Shown: positions 19,214 to 30,642 of the stretch, piece by piece | Numbering within the stretch: position 1 is the first letter of the stretch | Layout of the letters: each line of letters opens with the position of its first letter | NCBI GenBank assembly: GCA_905221605.1 | Contig: CAJNDS010002657.1 | Span: 756,501-820,500, forward strand | DNA: 64,000 nt | Origin: Symbiodinium natans | Taxonomy: Eukaryota > Sar > Dinophyceae > Suessiales > Symbiodiniaceae | Direction of reading: 5' to 3' | Notes under the pieces: generated by a model | What the model saw: the letters and a program-made list of their open reading frames with translations, nothing else | Told to the model about the DNA's origin: nothing | Database searches by the model: none | Translations under genes and position numbers: made by a program

Positions 19214-21367
19214 CTACAACACACCTGAACCGCTGCGGCGGGGTTTGGGGAGTTTCCTTAAGGTCTGGGCTCTAAGGCTTCTAAGGCTTCTGCTTCGACC
19301 TTGGACCGAACCTCTAGGCCTGCTTGCAAAACACTGGCTGCGAGACAGAGGAACGAAGCTGCACGCGACGAACGACGAAAAATCCTTCTGCCCGCAGACC
19401 GGCGACCTGGGAAACGGCCCGCCCCAAAAACACCCGCCCTGAACACAGAAACACCCGAACAGCCCCAACATCCTGAGCATCAGAACGCGCGTGGGGTGAT
19501 TCTGGTCTGAGCGCGCCGCGTCATGGTTCGCGCGCTTGGTGTTGTGCGCACCGCGAACGCCTAAGGCTTCAAGAGCAGACGACGCGCTCTGCGGAGCTGC
19601 GACTGCCCCTTTGGCGCACGCTTCGCGCACCGCCCCCTCGGCTTGGGCATCAGTGAAAAACTGCCCATCAATGACCCTACCCGTCCTAACAGTAAGATCA
19701 TCCACGTAGGCTATCCACTCCTTAGTATACTTAAGGCGCCTACCTCTGCCGGGGGCATAGGCCCTATCAACCACAAAGTTGAAATCATCTGGGCCGTTAA
19801 TCGGGCCAAAGGTGAGGCCGACAGGGAGATATTTCCCTGATCTTGCCACAATGGCCAACACCTCGCGAGCACGCTTGGTGTTCCTAATTTGATTAAACCC
19901 ACTAACCGCATCCACGAAGGTATACCAAACCGAACCTACTGCGGCGGCGAGCACATCGCTACCCCGCCGACAATAGTACGTGGAGCGCTTAATTCGGGCA
20001 TTCACACGGCGGTAGTCAACCACCAAGCGTCGCTTCCTATGCCGCTTGTAGCTGGGCATTTCCTTGGTCGGAAACGGCGCAGATCCCCAAGCCGAGCTGC
20101 CGCGGATCAACTGACCCCGCTTGCATTCTTCTTCAAGCTTGTCGTCGACCCATTGCGCGGACTCGCCCCTCAGACTGTGAGGCTGGGACGAGACCGGCGG
20201 CCCGGTGGGGATGCAGTCATGGGCGAACTTCCTGACCGTGGTCCTGGTGGTGTCCTCCACCCAGAACCCAGCGGCCTTTCGCCGTATGACCTCCCTGACG
20301 GCTGCGATGTCAGCATCGGTCAGCCCTGGTCTGGTTGGTCCAGGCTCGATCTTCAAACCCGACCATACGAGGTCTCTATAGGCCTCGGTGCGCCTAGGAT
20401 CCTCCGCGACCTTCTCGCCCGCAAGAGCATAGACCTCAAGGTCAGCCCGGACGGAATCCCAGTCCTTGGCGTCCGCCTTGGTTCGCCAAAACGCTTCCTT
20501 CTCAGCGGCGTACTTATCCACCTCCTTATCCAGCTCCGCACGCTCTGCTGGCGTGAGGTCCTCGCCCGAGCGCACGTCCGGGAGGGGAATGACTGGAGAG
20601 GGCTGTGGTGCAGCCGCGGCGCTATCCGCACCCGCAGTGGCTGGAAAGCTTTCAACTGCAGCGGTGCACAGCTCTTCTGCGCCCCTCAGACCAAGGTCCT
20701 GGAGTGATGCGCAGAAAGCCGCCCCTATGAGGTTGTAGTCGGCTTGCGCGCGCCCAACGTGCTTGTGCTGCACTGCGCCTAACGCATCCGGCCTACTACA
20801 CCTCAAACCTACCGATTCTAAGCTGAAATCGGCGAGCCACAGGGCCCCGCTCTCAACGAGGTTGTCGCGGCCACTGGCCCGCGCGAACTGGCATATGTCA
20901 GCCCGCACGAAAGCCCAAGGCCAGCGTGGCTCTGCGAGCGTCCCAAACAAGGCGCCCCACTCCTCTAGCCGCCAGGGTTCCCACTCGCCTTTTTGTGCCT
21001 GCAAATGCAGCGCGACGTGGGCGCCCGCGCGCGTGCGTTCCTGCGCACACCGGACGACTAGCTGAAGGAAAGCTCGGGGCACATTCTTGCCCTCAAGCCC
21101 AATCACGAGCACCTTCGGCTCTGCGCGCAAAACAGCGCCGCTAATTGCCTCTAAGTGCCCTTCTGCGGCCAGGTTCCAGGTGATCCCGTAGGCCTGCTTG
21201 CCTTGCACAAAAGCTGGAACAACCCTATACCCGTGCCTCCTAGCCGCGTCGGAAACGACCGCGTAACCCCAAGCAACCTCTAAGACATCGGCAACCCCTC
21301 CAAGGAAATACTGCCGGAACCAACTCTCGACAGCACCCGACTCTGGGGAAGCCCTGCAAGAGTGTGA
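19214..21367 (-). pseudogene. Reverse transcriptase part of pol (Ty3/gypsy-type)
   Basis: This minus-strand frame is open after a stop at 21370-21368. The N-terminal third (DVLEVAWGYAVVSDAARRHG...) is a spacer of unclear fold. RT follows: RRLVVDYRRVNA, then FVDAVSGFNQI (motif A Asp), LPVGLTFGPINGPDDFNFVV (motif B), and WIAYVDDLTVRTG (motif C, YVDD, near 19700-19725). After motif C the frame drifts into sequence without RT similarity (from about 19500) and stops at 19214. The connection, RNase H and integrase expected next are found on the other strand at 22090-25528, so this segment is detached from the rest of pol. Confidence 0.8.
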
Positions 21368-22089
21368 TCACTCTCTCCAGCCAGGCGAGGTTGTTGCGGA
21401 AGTGCGTTCCGGCCTCGTCAGCACTGCGGCTTGTGGTTGTGGCGCGATTGAGACGGTGTTCGAGTCAGAGCCGTCTCCGCAGGCATGTGCGGATTGTGGG
21501 GTCGCCGTTGCTTCGGTTGACCATGACCCGTGCTTTGCTTGCGGGTCCGCGTCCAGGGCCGCGGCAAGAAGCTTCCAAGGTTGTTCCTCGTGTGCGCGGT
21601 CCTTTGGGCGGCTGCGTACCGGCGCCAGGATCGGTGTGCTATCGGTCCTTGCTGCGGTGACTGTTCTCGCTTCGGTGTGGGGCGGGAGCGGCCCGGTTGG
21701 GCGCCCTGTTGAGGAGCCTGGAGTGCTTACTTGCTTGGACCACCTTCCAAGCGTCGACAGCTGGTGGGAGGCGCCAGGTGGTTACGCGTCTGTGTGGGGT
21801 AGGCGCCCTGCGCAGAAGGACCTTGGGACCGTGGCGGTCGAGAAGGCGCCTTACGAAACGTGCTTGCTTCAGCGCGCAGGTGAGGCGTGGCGTCTTTGGG
21901 ACACGAGGGATTTGCGTGTGGCGGAAAGCGTTGCGTGCAGCGATGAGGTTCCCGTCACCGAACGCCTCGCGGTCTTTAGGACGCGCAAGGGGCCACGCTG
22001 GGCTGGCTGGCGTGAGGGATCGGCCACGGCTGAAAGAGGCGCAAGTGATGCTGTGCGCCCAGCAGACGCGGTCGACACGGCGCGCTGCC

Positions 22090-25000
22090 CGAGCTATCAT
22101 ATCGTGGAGAGCTGGGACATCGATAAGATGATCGAGGAGCCTCCAACGGACTATTATTATGAGCAGCTCGCGGCAGATATGCGCGCCCGGCACCCTAAGG
22201 CGTGCCCGCACCTCCTCGACCACCTCGTTTCCTTAGAGGGTTTCCTAGATAAGTCAATCTTGTTTGGGTTCTCGTTTGGGATCAGTAAGGCCGAAGTTTG
22301 TGTCTCCAAAGGTAAGCTCCTAGGACACAACATTGGGCGGGACGGGAGTTCGCCTGACGAAGAGCGTTGTCAGGCGGTGATTGACTTTCCCCCGCTCTGG
22401 GAGAAGCTTCACATTCAGCAATTTTTGGGTTGCGCAAATTGGTTGCGCGGCTACCTGCCTGTTGAGTATGGGCACGCAGCCAAGATTTTAGGGCAGTGGC
22501 AGAAGCCAGGCGCCGTCTTTCCTGAAGGCGGGCTGGGCTCAGCCGCCACCGAGGGTTGCAAAGCCTTTAAAGCGATTAAGCGCATGATGCAGAACCGCAT
22601 CAATTTGGCTACCTTCGATGAGGCCTCTGCTGCGGATGGGTCGTGTCCCCTTGAGCAGATCGCGGATGCGTCGGGCATCGCGGTAGGGGGCAGCGTCGTG
22701 CAGATGACGCGTGACTTGAGTCAGCTCTGTCAAAGTGCTTATGACACACTCAAAGAGCTTGACCCCCGTGCAGCAAAACTGGCCGCCCTTGATACAGGAG
22801 GCGTTTGCCCAGCTCGAGGTAAAGCGGGCGACACGCCGCATGTTTGGCTCTATTCGGACTCTGTGTTGGACAGATCATGCCAACCTTACCCGAGCGCAAA
22901 CGTCGGACATCGGAATGGATCCGAAACTCGTCCGGTGGGTTGCGGAAATCCTTATGGATGGGTCCGAAATAAGGAGCCTTAGCGGTCGCTCAGCGACGCT
23001 GGGTGACAGTTTTAGCCGCAATCCCAAAGATCGGGATGCGCTCCTTGCGGCGAGGACGAAAGATCTCGAGGGCCTTTCGGGCCAACTCCGAGGTTTCGAC
23101 CTGGACCAGTACCTCGGAGAGGGTACTGAGGGTGACGGACCCGTGCCCTGGGCGGTCGGCAACGACGCCGTCCCAGAGCCTGCGGGCCGTGTCCAGGCCG
23201 CGGCTGTGCCGATGTGCGTCGTCGCAGCCCTTCCGGTGCGCGTCATGGTTGTCTTTGACTACGCGCGTTGGAAAGAGCAGGACGCAGAGCTGACTGAAAT
23301 CAGGCGCGTTTTTCAAGCGAGCCTCCCTGGAGTTTCTGTGGCTGTCAGGGGTTGTTGGGGTCCGTTTGAGGATACCGACGGGCTTGCCTCGCATTTTGAT
23401 TGCGGGGCCGGCAGGCTCGCAGGGACCAAGAAGATCAAGCGGATCAGGGTCGACTTGCTTACTTCGTGTGCCAAGGTTCTTAGGGAAGCTTCGGGGTTTC
23501 GTCCGCAGTTCCTCGTAGGACTAGGGCAAGGCGGGCTTGTCACAGCCGTCCTTAGGTGGCCTTTGGTTGTTGAGCTCACGCTCCAAGCAAGGAACCTGCA
23601 GCGCAAGGAAGCCAGGGCTGTAGGAGAGGCTTGGGCAGGCATCAAGGCTATCTGGGCGGTGCGGCCACGCCTTTGGCGCACGCAGCAAGGCCACTTGGAA
23701 GTGGCCGAGGCTTGTCCGGAACTCAAGAAGGATTTTCCGGAGCCTCCCCTGCGAGGTTTTGGGATCGTAGGGAAGCAGGCATTGGGGGCGGAGGTTCTGC
23801 GGTCCTTGAGGCTGGACGCGGTTCGTTCCATTGATGATGCCAGCATTAGAGGGATGCTGGACGAACCGTCACGACCCCTCTGGGACCATGAGGGTCTGTG
23901 CATCTGCGGCAAGCGGACCTACCTGTTTTCTCGCTGCCCCGCCTGCATCGAGAAAGAGGCAGTCGATATCTCGGTAGAGATAGCCGAGCGGGAGGAGCCC
24001 GAACCTCCGCTTGAGGGCGACCTTGAGGCCCATGAGGTGGGCCTAGAGGTCAACTCCGTCCTTGCAACTTTGGATAGGACAGGAGGTTTGGTTAGGGTTA
24101 GGTCCTCAACCATCCAGCAATGGGCGGTAGGGTTTAGGACTACGCCCAAAGATGCTCCAGTTCCCACTGCATATGGCATGCTGAGTGGGAAGATATGGAA
24201 GAAGAGCCATTCCATGAAGCTCAGCCTCGGCTCCCAGCACAAGGATCTTTCCAAGTGGGGCGATGTGAAGCCTTACTGGACCACATGGGTGGTTAGAGAA
24301 GATGGTGCTGTGGTGGCGGGGCACAACTGCTCGCCCCTGAATGTGGTTCAGGGCGACATCGTCGTGCATTGGTCGTCAGTGGTGAACTGGCACGGCCACA
24401 GACATGTCGTGAATGAGCAGTGTGAAGTGCTCTGGAGGTCTAATGGTAAAGAGGTTGCCTTAGACCCCTCCTTCGGCAAGCTGATAGCCCTTGTGGGTAG
24501 GGTTACTCAGGTCATTGGCTGGCGGGCAACCGGAGAAGCAGCTTCGGATCCCCGCAGGTCTACCCTGCAGGCGTCAAGGGTCCTTGCTCAATTCTCTTCG
24601 TCCAACGAGGGCGTAGAAGGGCATTGGACCGCGGGCGCTATCAGTCGCGGGAAGAATGCCAATGAGTGCAAGCTGAAGGGTAGAGTTTTGGCGTTTATGG
24701 GTGAAGAGCACAAGGGCCCTGCAGTGGTTCTAGAGCTCGTTAGCCATAGCCCCATCCTGTGCATTTGGGACCATTCCTCAACCAAGGTCAAGGTCGAGTT
24801 TAAGGGCGGTGTTCCGTCTTTGAGCCTGATCGCGGAGGAGGACGAAAATCGTCGTGAGCAGCTTGCGGTCGAGGCAAGGGACGCGGCGAACATTTCGGAG
24901 TTCCGAGTCACGGGATCCCTTCGTACGGCGTGGTACGAGGGTCAGCGGCGCGATCCCTCATTGGCGGGCTCGATTCGCAAGCCAGAGCCGCCAATGGAGA

Positions 25001-25528
25001 TATCCGGAGACGGGTTGCTTGAGCGCGAGGTGACCCTCAGGACGGGTCAAACCGTCGTTGTCCCAGTGGTTCCCAACGGGGCTGCGGGCGCGAATGGGGT
25101 GACCTGGCGCCGCGCTTGCTACAATTCAGTCCACTGTGGAGTCCTTGGGGCCCATAGGTCTGCTGAGGTTACCGTCAAGCTGCTAGAGAGGGCAGTCTGG
25201 TGGCCCGACTTAGAGAAAGATGTGCGGACCTGGGTCGCCAAATGTCTCGCTTGCATTAAAGGCCGCTCTCGACCGACGAAGGTTGAAGCTCGTGCGGTCA
25301 AATGTGGCGCCGAGACATGCTGGCAGGAAGTCAGCGTGGACTGTGAAGGTCCGAACCGAGAGGACAGGGAGGGGCATAGGTACTCGCTTACGTACTTCGA
25401 TTGCCTCAGTCATGCTGTCCTCCTCGAGCCGATGAGGTCTCTGACTCATGCTGAAGTCAGGAGGGCGTTCGTGCGCTGTGTGCTTCGCAGCAGGACGATC
25501 CCGAGCCTCATCAGGTCGGATAGAGGGC
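22090..25528 (+). pseudogene. RT-connection, RNase H, spacer domain and integrase (truncated) of pol, on the opposite strand
   Basis: The plus-strand frame has SKAEVCVSKGKLLGHNIGRD, the usual RT thumb/connection, then RNase H parts (EQIADASGIAVGG). A shift at about 22735 moves to a second frame with LTPVQQNWPPLIQEAFAQL, TDHANL and LGDSFSRNP. A spacer of roughly 600 residues follows, with GFRPQFLVGLGQGGLVTAVL (hydrolase-elbow-like), CICGKRTYLFSRCPAC (zinc-ribbon-like) and others. Integrase then shows its HHCC finger (HCGVLGAH...CLACIKGR, 25130-25262) and core (EVSVDCEGP, first Asp; IRSDRG, second Asp). Nested transposon 2 begins at 25529, so the catalytic Glu and the C-terminal domain are lost. 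The region 21371-22089 upstream is open but unlike pol. Confidence 0.8.
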
Positions 25529-25554
25529 CACTTAGATGGGCCCTGTGTTTAGTA
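25529..25554 (+). repeat. Left terminal inverted repeat of transposon 2
   Basis: Begins CACTTAGATGGGCCCTGTGT and is a 26-bp match to the reverse complement of 30617-30642. Confidence 0.85.
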
Positions 25555-26202
25555 GTAGGATAGATGAGTTATAGTACTTACTAACAAGTTGTTAACATGC
25601 TATTAAATCATTATAAGTAGTTATAAATCATTATAATCTGTCTAAATAGCTATGAAGGATAGTATAGTTAGTTAAACTTTAACTAAGTGTGTTAAAGTGT
25701 TTTCATGATTGGTGCAATTACTAACCATTTAGCTTGAAAGAGATTAAAGGGTTTAGTTCGATTAGATGAGTTAAGTTAGTGAATTACTAAGTCACTAGTA
25801 AAGGAGGTAAATGTTGTTATCTGCACTATGAAAGTGCGGGATGCACAATATGGAGCAGCAAACCCATGCATGCCTTACATGGGCTCTCGGATGCAGAAAG
25901 TGAATGGGCATCTTGTTTATTCATGTTGGAAGCTATTTTAATGTGGTTTTGTTCAGCCTTTGCAGGCTATTGCTGCCTTTAATTTATGAGCATTTGCATG
26001 ATTTTACAAGTGTTTGCTGATGCAGTTGAGCTGGCATGCAGTTCATGGCTCTTTAGGGCAGAAGCCATGTCGACATGTTTGCATGCAAAGTCTACAAAAC
26101 TCACACGCATGGCATGCATATATGTACATGTCATGCATGTGGCATGTGCACCTCACAGCAATTTTGTAAGCCAGCTAAAAGCTGGCATCCTCCAGCTTGG
26201 CC

Positions 26203-26744
26203 ATGGATGCAAAATCCATTTCAGCCATGGAGGCCATCAGGGATGACCCTGTGTTGGCTGTCAACTTGAAAGCTGGCAAGATGTTGAACATGCTGGACAG
26301 CTTGGGCTACATCAGGATTCAAAACCTGAAGCCCAGCCAGCTGCTGGTGCATCCTGAGAATAGGTCGGGTGCCATGGTCAACCCTTTCAATGTTCACCAA
26401 AAAGGCTGGCAAGCACTCAAAGTTGGCTGGTCAGCCAAAAAGCTTGAGGAAAGCTATGCCCTTGAGGTCAGCCACAATTGGTCGGTGAAACACAAGCAGT
26501 TGCAGGCCATGCAGACACTGGTTGCTTTCCGGCTGGCTGGAAGCCAGGCGAGCTCCAGCAGGGCGGACCGCCCCCCAGGGGGCACCGCCATCAGTGGAAG
26601 GATGCTCTCGGGTATGATCATGTCTACAGGGTGCCAGAGAAGACGAAGACGGGCACCCACAACACCCTGGCGCTGGTCGTGGCCCTCTTCCACGCCGGCG
26701 AGATGGCGCAGCTCCACGAAGAGCTGGAACGCCTGGGGGCATAA
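26203..26744 (+). pseudogene. Accessory gene of transposon 2, frameshifted
   Basis: The ATG at 26203 (GGCCATGG) opens MDAKSISAMEAIRDDPVLAV. After ASSSRADRPP the sequence passes a CCCCCC-A-GGGGG tract near 26571-26582, where the frame must shift to reach the more protein-like HQWKDALGYDHVYRVPEKTK...LFHAGEMAQLHEELERLGA that ends at TAA 26742-26744. No family recognised. The homopolymer site makes either a real mutation or a consensus error possible. Confidence 0.45.
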
Positions 26745-27566
26745 ATGGAATATCCAGCCCCAGGTCCAGCAAATGCTGGAAGCCCACCGGGCTGAGGGCC
26801 TTGAAGGCATCCGCCGGCTGGGGTACCTGAAGTGACTGCTGGCAGGTGCTGGTCTGAAAATTTCTTGTTTGGATTTTTTTTGGGGGGGATTTCTTTTGGA
26901 GCCTTTGCAGGTGTTTTTTTCTAGCCTTCACAGGCTCGTATTATATATTCCTCTTTTTTTCTTTTCAGCCTTTGCATTTTTTGTGCTTTCAGCCTTTGCA
27001 GGCTTTTTGTGTTTTCAGCCTTTGCAGTTTTTTTTTGGTTTTCAGCCTTTGCAGGCTTTAGTTCTTTAGCTGGATGTAGCCATTGCAATGTCATTTTGTT
27101 TCTTGTGTGCTAGGGTTTAGGGTTTAGGGTTTAGGGTTTAGGGTTTAGGGTTTAGGGTTTAGGGTCTAGGGTCTAGGGTTTAGGGTTTAGGGTTTAGGGT
27201 TAGGGTTTGCTGCAATAGGGCGTAGATGCTGTGAAGGTTAGGATGCAGCAGCGGCTCGAATGCCTCGTCAAATGCGCAAAGCAGCTCTGGCCCGATTTTG
27301 GAGGGCCATCAACAACTTTCTCCCACCCCACGCCGTTCGAGGCGGCAAAACCACCCAAACCTATTCCTTTTAGGGTTTAGGCCTAAACTCATGACAATCG
27401 CTTACTTCAAAAAAAACCTTTCTTCAAGGCTCAGGTTTGTAGCCAGGTCCGAAGGCCAGTGGCCAGACAGGCCGGGACCTTCCAGCAGAAGGGCCAAAAG
27501 GGCAGGAGGGGGGGGGGGGGGGGGAGCGCCAGAGGCCAGGGGGGGCCAGAGGGCCAGGGGGGGCTA

Positions 27567-27608
<42 letters not shown>

Positions 27609-28925
27609 AGCGGGGGGGCCAGGGGGGGCGAGGGGGGGCCAGGGGGGGCCAAGGGGGCCAGGGGGGGCCAAGGGGGCCAGCGGGTTGGCCAGGGGGAGTG
27701 GGCAAAAAAAAGGGGAAAAAAAAAAAAACACTTTTTGAGCACCCGTCCTGCCTGGCCTGGCCTGAGGCCCCCTGGTCCCTGGACACGCTGCAGTGAGGGG
27801 TCCGGGTCCTCCTGGCCTGGGGGCCTTGGGGTACAGCGCCATCCAGGGTGAAGGGCTTGGGGTTTAGGGTATTTACCTTATTAAGGGGACCAGTACTGGT
27901 CCCCGGGAGAACCTGTTCCGGTACCGGGCCCATCGTGGGTGCTACCGACCTCCTGGCTGCAGGAGGCGGGCAAGCGACCTGGGTCGACTTTCGCCAGAGA
28001 AGTCGAAGGGCTAAAGCGCCGCCCCCCCTCTGTAGGGGGGCGGCCTAGGCCCTGAGTTTAGGGTTCAGGGTTAGGGGTTAGGGTTTAGGGTTTAGGGTCT
28101 AGGGCTTAGGGTTTAGGGTTTTGGGTTAGGGCTGAGGGTTTAGGGTTTAGGGCTTAGGGTTGGGGGTTTAGGGTTCAGGATTTAGGGTTTAGGGTTTAGG
28201 GTTCAGGGTTCAGGGTTTAGGGTTTAGGGTTTAGGGTTTTTAGGGTTTGACCTGATTCGCTTGTGTTTGGGTGCAAAATGTTATTCTAAACTAATTTCTT
28301 TGTAGAGAAATCATGGAAATTTCTTGCTGGGCTTTGTATTTGTACTGAAAAAGTTCAGCCAAATTTGTGGTTTTGTTAAATTTTTAGGTCGAGTTTGGGT
28401 TTTTCTTGTTTTTTTTTGATTTCATGAATCTGAAATCAAAAATTTTGACAACAACATTTGATTTCATGAATATGAAATCAAATTTTTCAATGATTTTTTT
28501 GATTTCAGATTTATGAAATCAAATCTTGTAACGAACAATTTGAATTCATGAGCGTGAAATCAAATGGATCAACCCGAGATTTGATTTCATGGATCTGAAA
28601 TCAAATTTTTTAACCCAAAATTTGATTTCATAATTCTGAAATCAAATTTTTGCACCCACATTATGATTTCAGAATTCTGACATCAAAAAATGGTTACAAA
28701 AAACCGGAAATCAGAAATCATTCAACAACATTTGAAAGCATTTTTAAGCGCACCAATCAAAATCTGATTTTTTTAAAAAAAAATTCAGCCAGAGATTTCC
28801 TGACGATAAATGCATAACATCAACTTATTCCAGCTGCTCAGCATATTTTTTCTTGACACGATGTCTATATTTCTTCTTTATTTTGTACCAGAAAACAGAA
28901 TTTTTTTTTGGGTGGGCCCACACAT
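26745..28925. repeat. Non-coding interior of transposon 2: repeats and low complexity
   Basis: CAGCCTTTGCAGG-type phrases recur at 26890-27060. TTTAGGG arrays lie at 27112-27207 and 28050-28250. There is a G-run of 40 at 27567-27606 inside a GGGGGGCCA-rich stretch (27509-27690), and a GCCGCCCCCC/GGGGGGCGGC hairpin at 28018-28045. Palindromic TTTGATTTCA/TGAAATCAAA repeats occupy 28415-28690. The long frames through the G-rich stretch are composition artefacts. Confidence 0.7.
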
Positions 28926-30118
28926 GGATGTGTCAGAAGAAATGCTGGCTAGCTGGGACAGGATGGCAGCCAGATTTGGCAATTGCACATCTGCTGAGTG
29001 GAAGAAATGGCAGCAAGCCACTGGCATCACATATTCGCCTGAAGCTTTGCTGGCATGTGATGAGCTGAGATCCATGCTGGTTCCAGCTAGGCAGTGGATG
29101 CATGATGACATGCATGCTCTGCTTTCCAATGGCTTGTTGTCATATGCAACTTTCTTCCTGATGCAGGAGCTGGATTGCTGGTCCACCTTTGCTGGTTATG
29201 CCACATTTTGGAACCTGCCCAAGCAATTTGCTTCTGCGCCCATCAGCAGCTTGTTTGAAAGCAAAAGGCTTGCCAAGCACAAGAAGTCTGAGAAGTTAAA
29301 CTGCACAGCATCAGAACTTTTGTCTGTGTTGCCTGTGCTGGTGCACTTTCTGAAAAAGGTGCACACTGCTGCCTTGCAAGCCCCTTCCACACAAGCTTTC
29401 CTGGCCATGTGTGCTTTGCTGGAGGTCCTGCGTGCTGGCTACAGTGGCAAAGTGACAGGTCACATGGTCTTTGTGTTGGTGGAGGATGCCTTGGAGAAAT
29501 GGAAAACTGCTGGCTGGCCATTTAGGAAGAAAAACCATTGGCTTCTCCATTTTCACCAAAGCTTCGAAGACCATGGACACCTCATAGGGTGTTTTACCAT
29601 GGAGAGAAAGCACAAGATGATAAACAGAAAGACCTCCCTGCTGCAGAACACCACTTCCTTTTGAATCCTCTGCCATGGAAGAAATTGTAAATGGTGAGCT
29701 GCAGGCTTTGGCTGAAACAGACAATTTGGATGCTGGGATCAAGTTGCTACAGCCAAAAAATGCTGGAGCCAAAGACACGCAGCTTTCCAGCATGGTCTGG
29801 CCTGCACCATGGGCTTCTGTGCTGGCGGCTTCCTCTGCAAGGTGCCAGGATGGCACAGTCGCTGCTGGTGATGTGGCTTTGTTTTGCCATGCAGGTCACA
29901 AATGGGCATGTGGCAAAGTCAAAAAACATTTGCAATGTGGTGTACAATGCAGGACAGTGCTGGAGCTTTTTGCTTTGCTGGAAGACCATGGCTCTTATGC
30001 TGTTTGGACACATGGGCCTGCAGAGGTTGCTGTGGATTTGGAAAATGTTTTCACCAGTGTCACCTATGCCCAAGACGGTGCAAAGTTTACTACCCTCATC
30101 CCTTGGAGATGGAGGTGA
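28926..30118 (+). pseudogene. CACTA/TNP2-like transposase of transposon 2, frameshifted
   Basis: The ATG at 28926 gives MDVSEEMLASWDRM; a preceding T-run/CAG (28889-28898) may be an acceptor. Key parts are RQWMHDDMHALLSNGLLSYA, aligning with the D-x-M-H region of plant TNP2-type transposases, and HWLLHFHQSFEDHGHL followed by CFTMERKHK, the His-rich stretch with the terminal Glu. One surplus T in the TTTT run at 29660-29663 stops the frame at 29664. Removing it continues NTTSF-ESSAMEEIVNGE into the second frame that ends at 30118. It resembles the transposase of transposon 1 in layout but is clearly a different family. Confidence 0.6.
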
Positions 30119-30616
30119 ATAAACGCACAAGCATGCATTGCAAGTGTGTGGGTTTTGCAAACAAGAATCGGCGCTGTTCAATTCCAGTGGGTTGCTGGCT
30201 GAAACAAGTAGGAACATGACATGTTTTGCCTTGGTGTTGACCAGGTTTGTAGGCGCACATGAGCTTTCAAGCAGTTGATGTAAACTGCTTTAAAAGCCTT
30301 TGGAGGCTTGTTTTTTTTCTGTGAAGCTGGCCGCATTTTTTGTTTCGCCTGCTCTGTTTCAAAACATCGATTGGCCAATTGGCCATGTTGCATGCCTGTC
30401 TCACCACTTTTCTAGAGTTGCTGCTCCACTTTTGACTCTACATTTGCTGCTTGCATTATAACGGTTTCAGGCGCTTACTAATTGAGTCAAACCCTTAGCT
30501 AAATCACTAGTTAAGTGATTAGTTAGTGACATACTAACTGTTTACTAAACTGTTCAGTTAAACCAGCTAAACATGCTAGTAACCCTTTAGTAACTCTGTT
30601 AACCATGTTAAGTCAT

Positions 30617-30642
30617 TACTAAACACAGGGCCCATCTAAGTG
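30617..30642 (-). repeat. Right terminal inverted repeat of transposon 2
   Basis: Reverse complement of 25529-25554, followed by GGC at 30643-30645. Confidence 0.85.

Larger units (their letters stand above)
25529..30642 (+). mobile_element. Nested DNA transposon 2 (CACTA type, 5.1 kb)
   Basis: The termini CACTTAGATGGGCCCTGTGT...(26 bp, 25529-25554) are repeated in inverse orientation at 30617-30642. The direct duplication GGC flanks both ends (25526-25528, 30643-30645). CACT(A/G/T)-type ends with a 3-bp duplication fit the CACTA/EnSpm group. Subterminal DNA on both sides is rich in TTAGTTAA/TTACTAA phrases. It carries two plus-strand genes, 26203-26744 and 28926-30118, both frameshifted. 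It separates the integrase stub from the gag-protease frame, which run on opposite strands. Confidence 0.85.

Noticed and set aside
25986-26269. Short plus-strand frames upstream of the accessory gene of transposon 2.
   Set aside because: They overlap each other, have Cys/His/Met-rich shadow composition from CATG-rich DNA, and end without motif. The start at 26203 is better supported.
27424-27933. Long open frames through the G-rich stretch (Pro- or Gly-rich products on both strands).
   Set aside because: They result from poly(G) and GGGGGGCCA repeats, which contain no stops in any frame.
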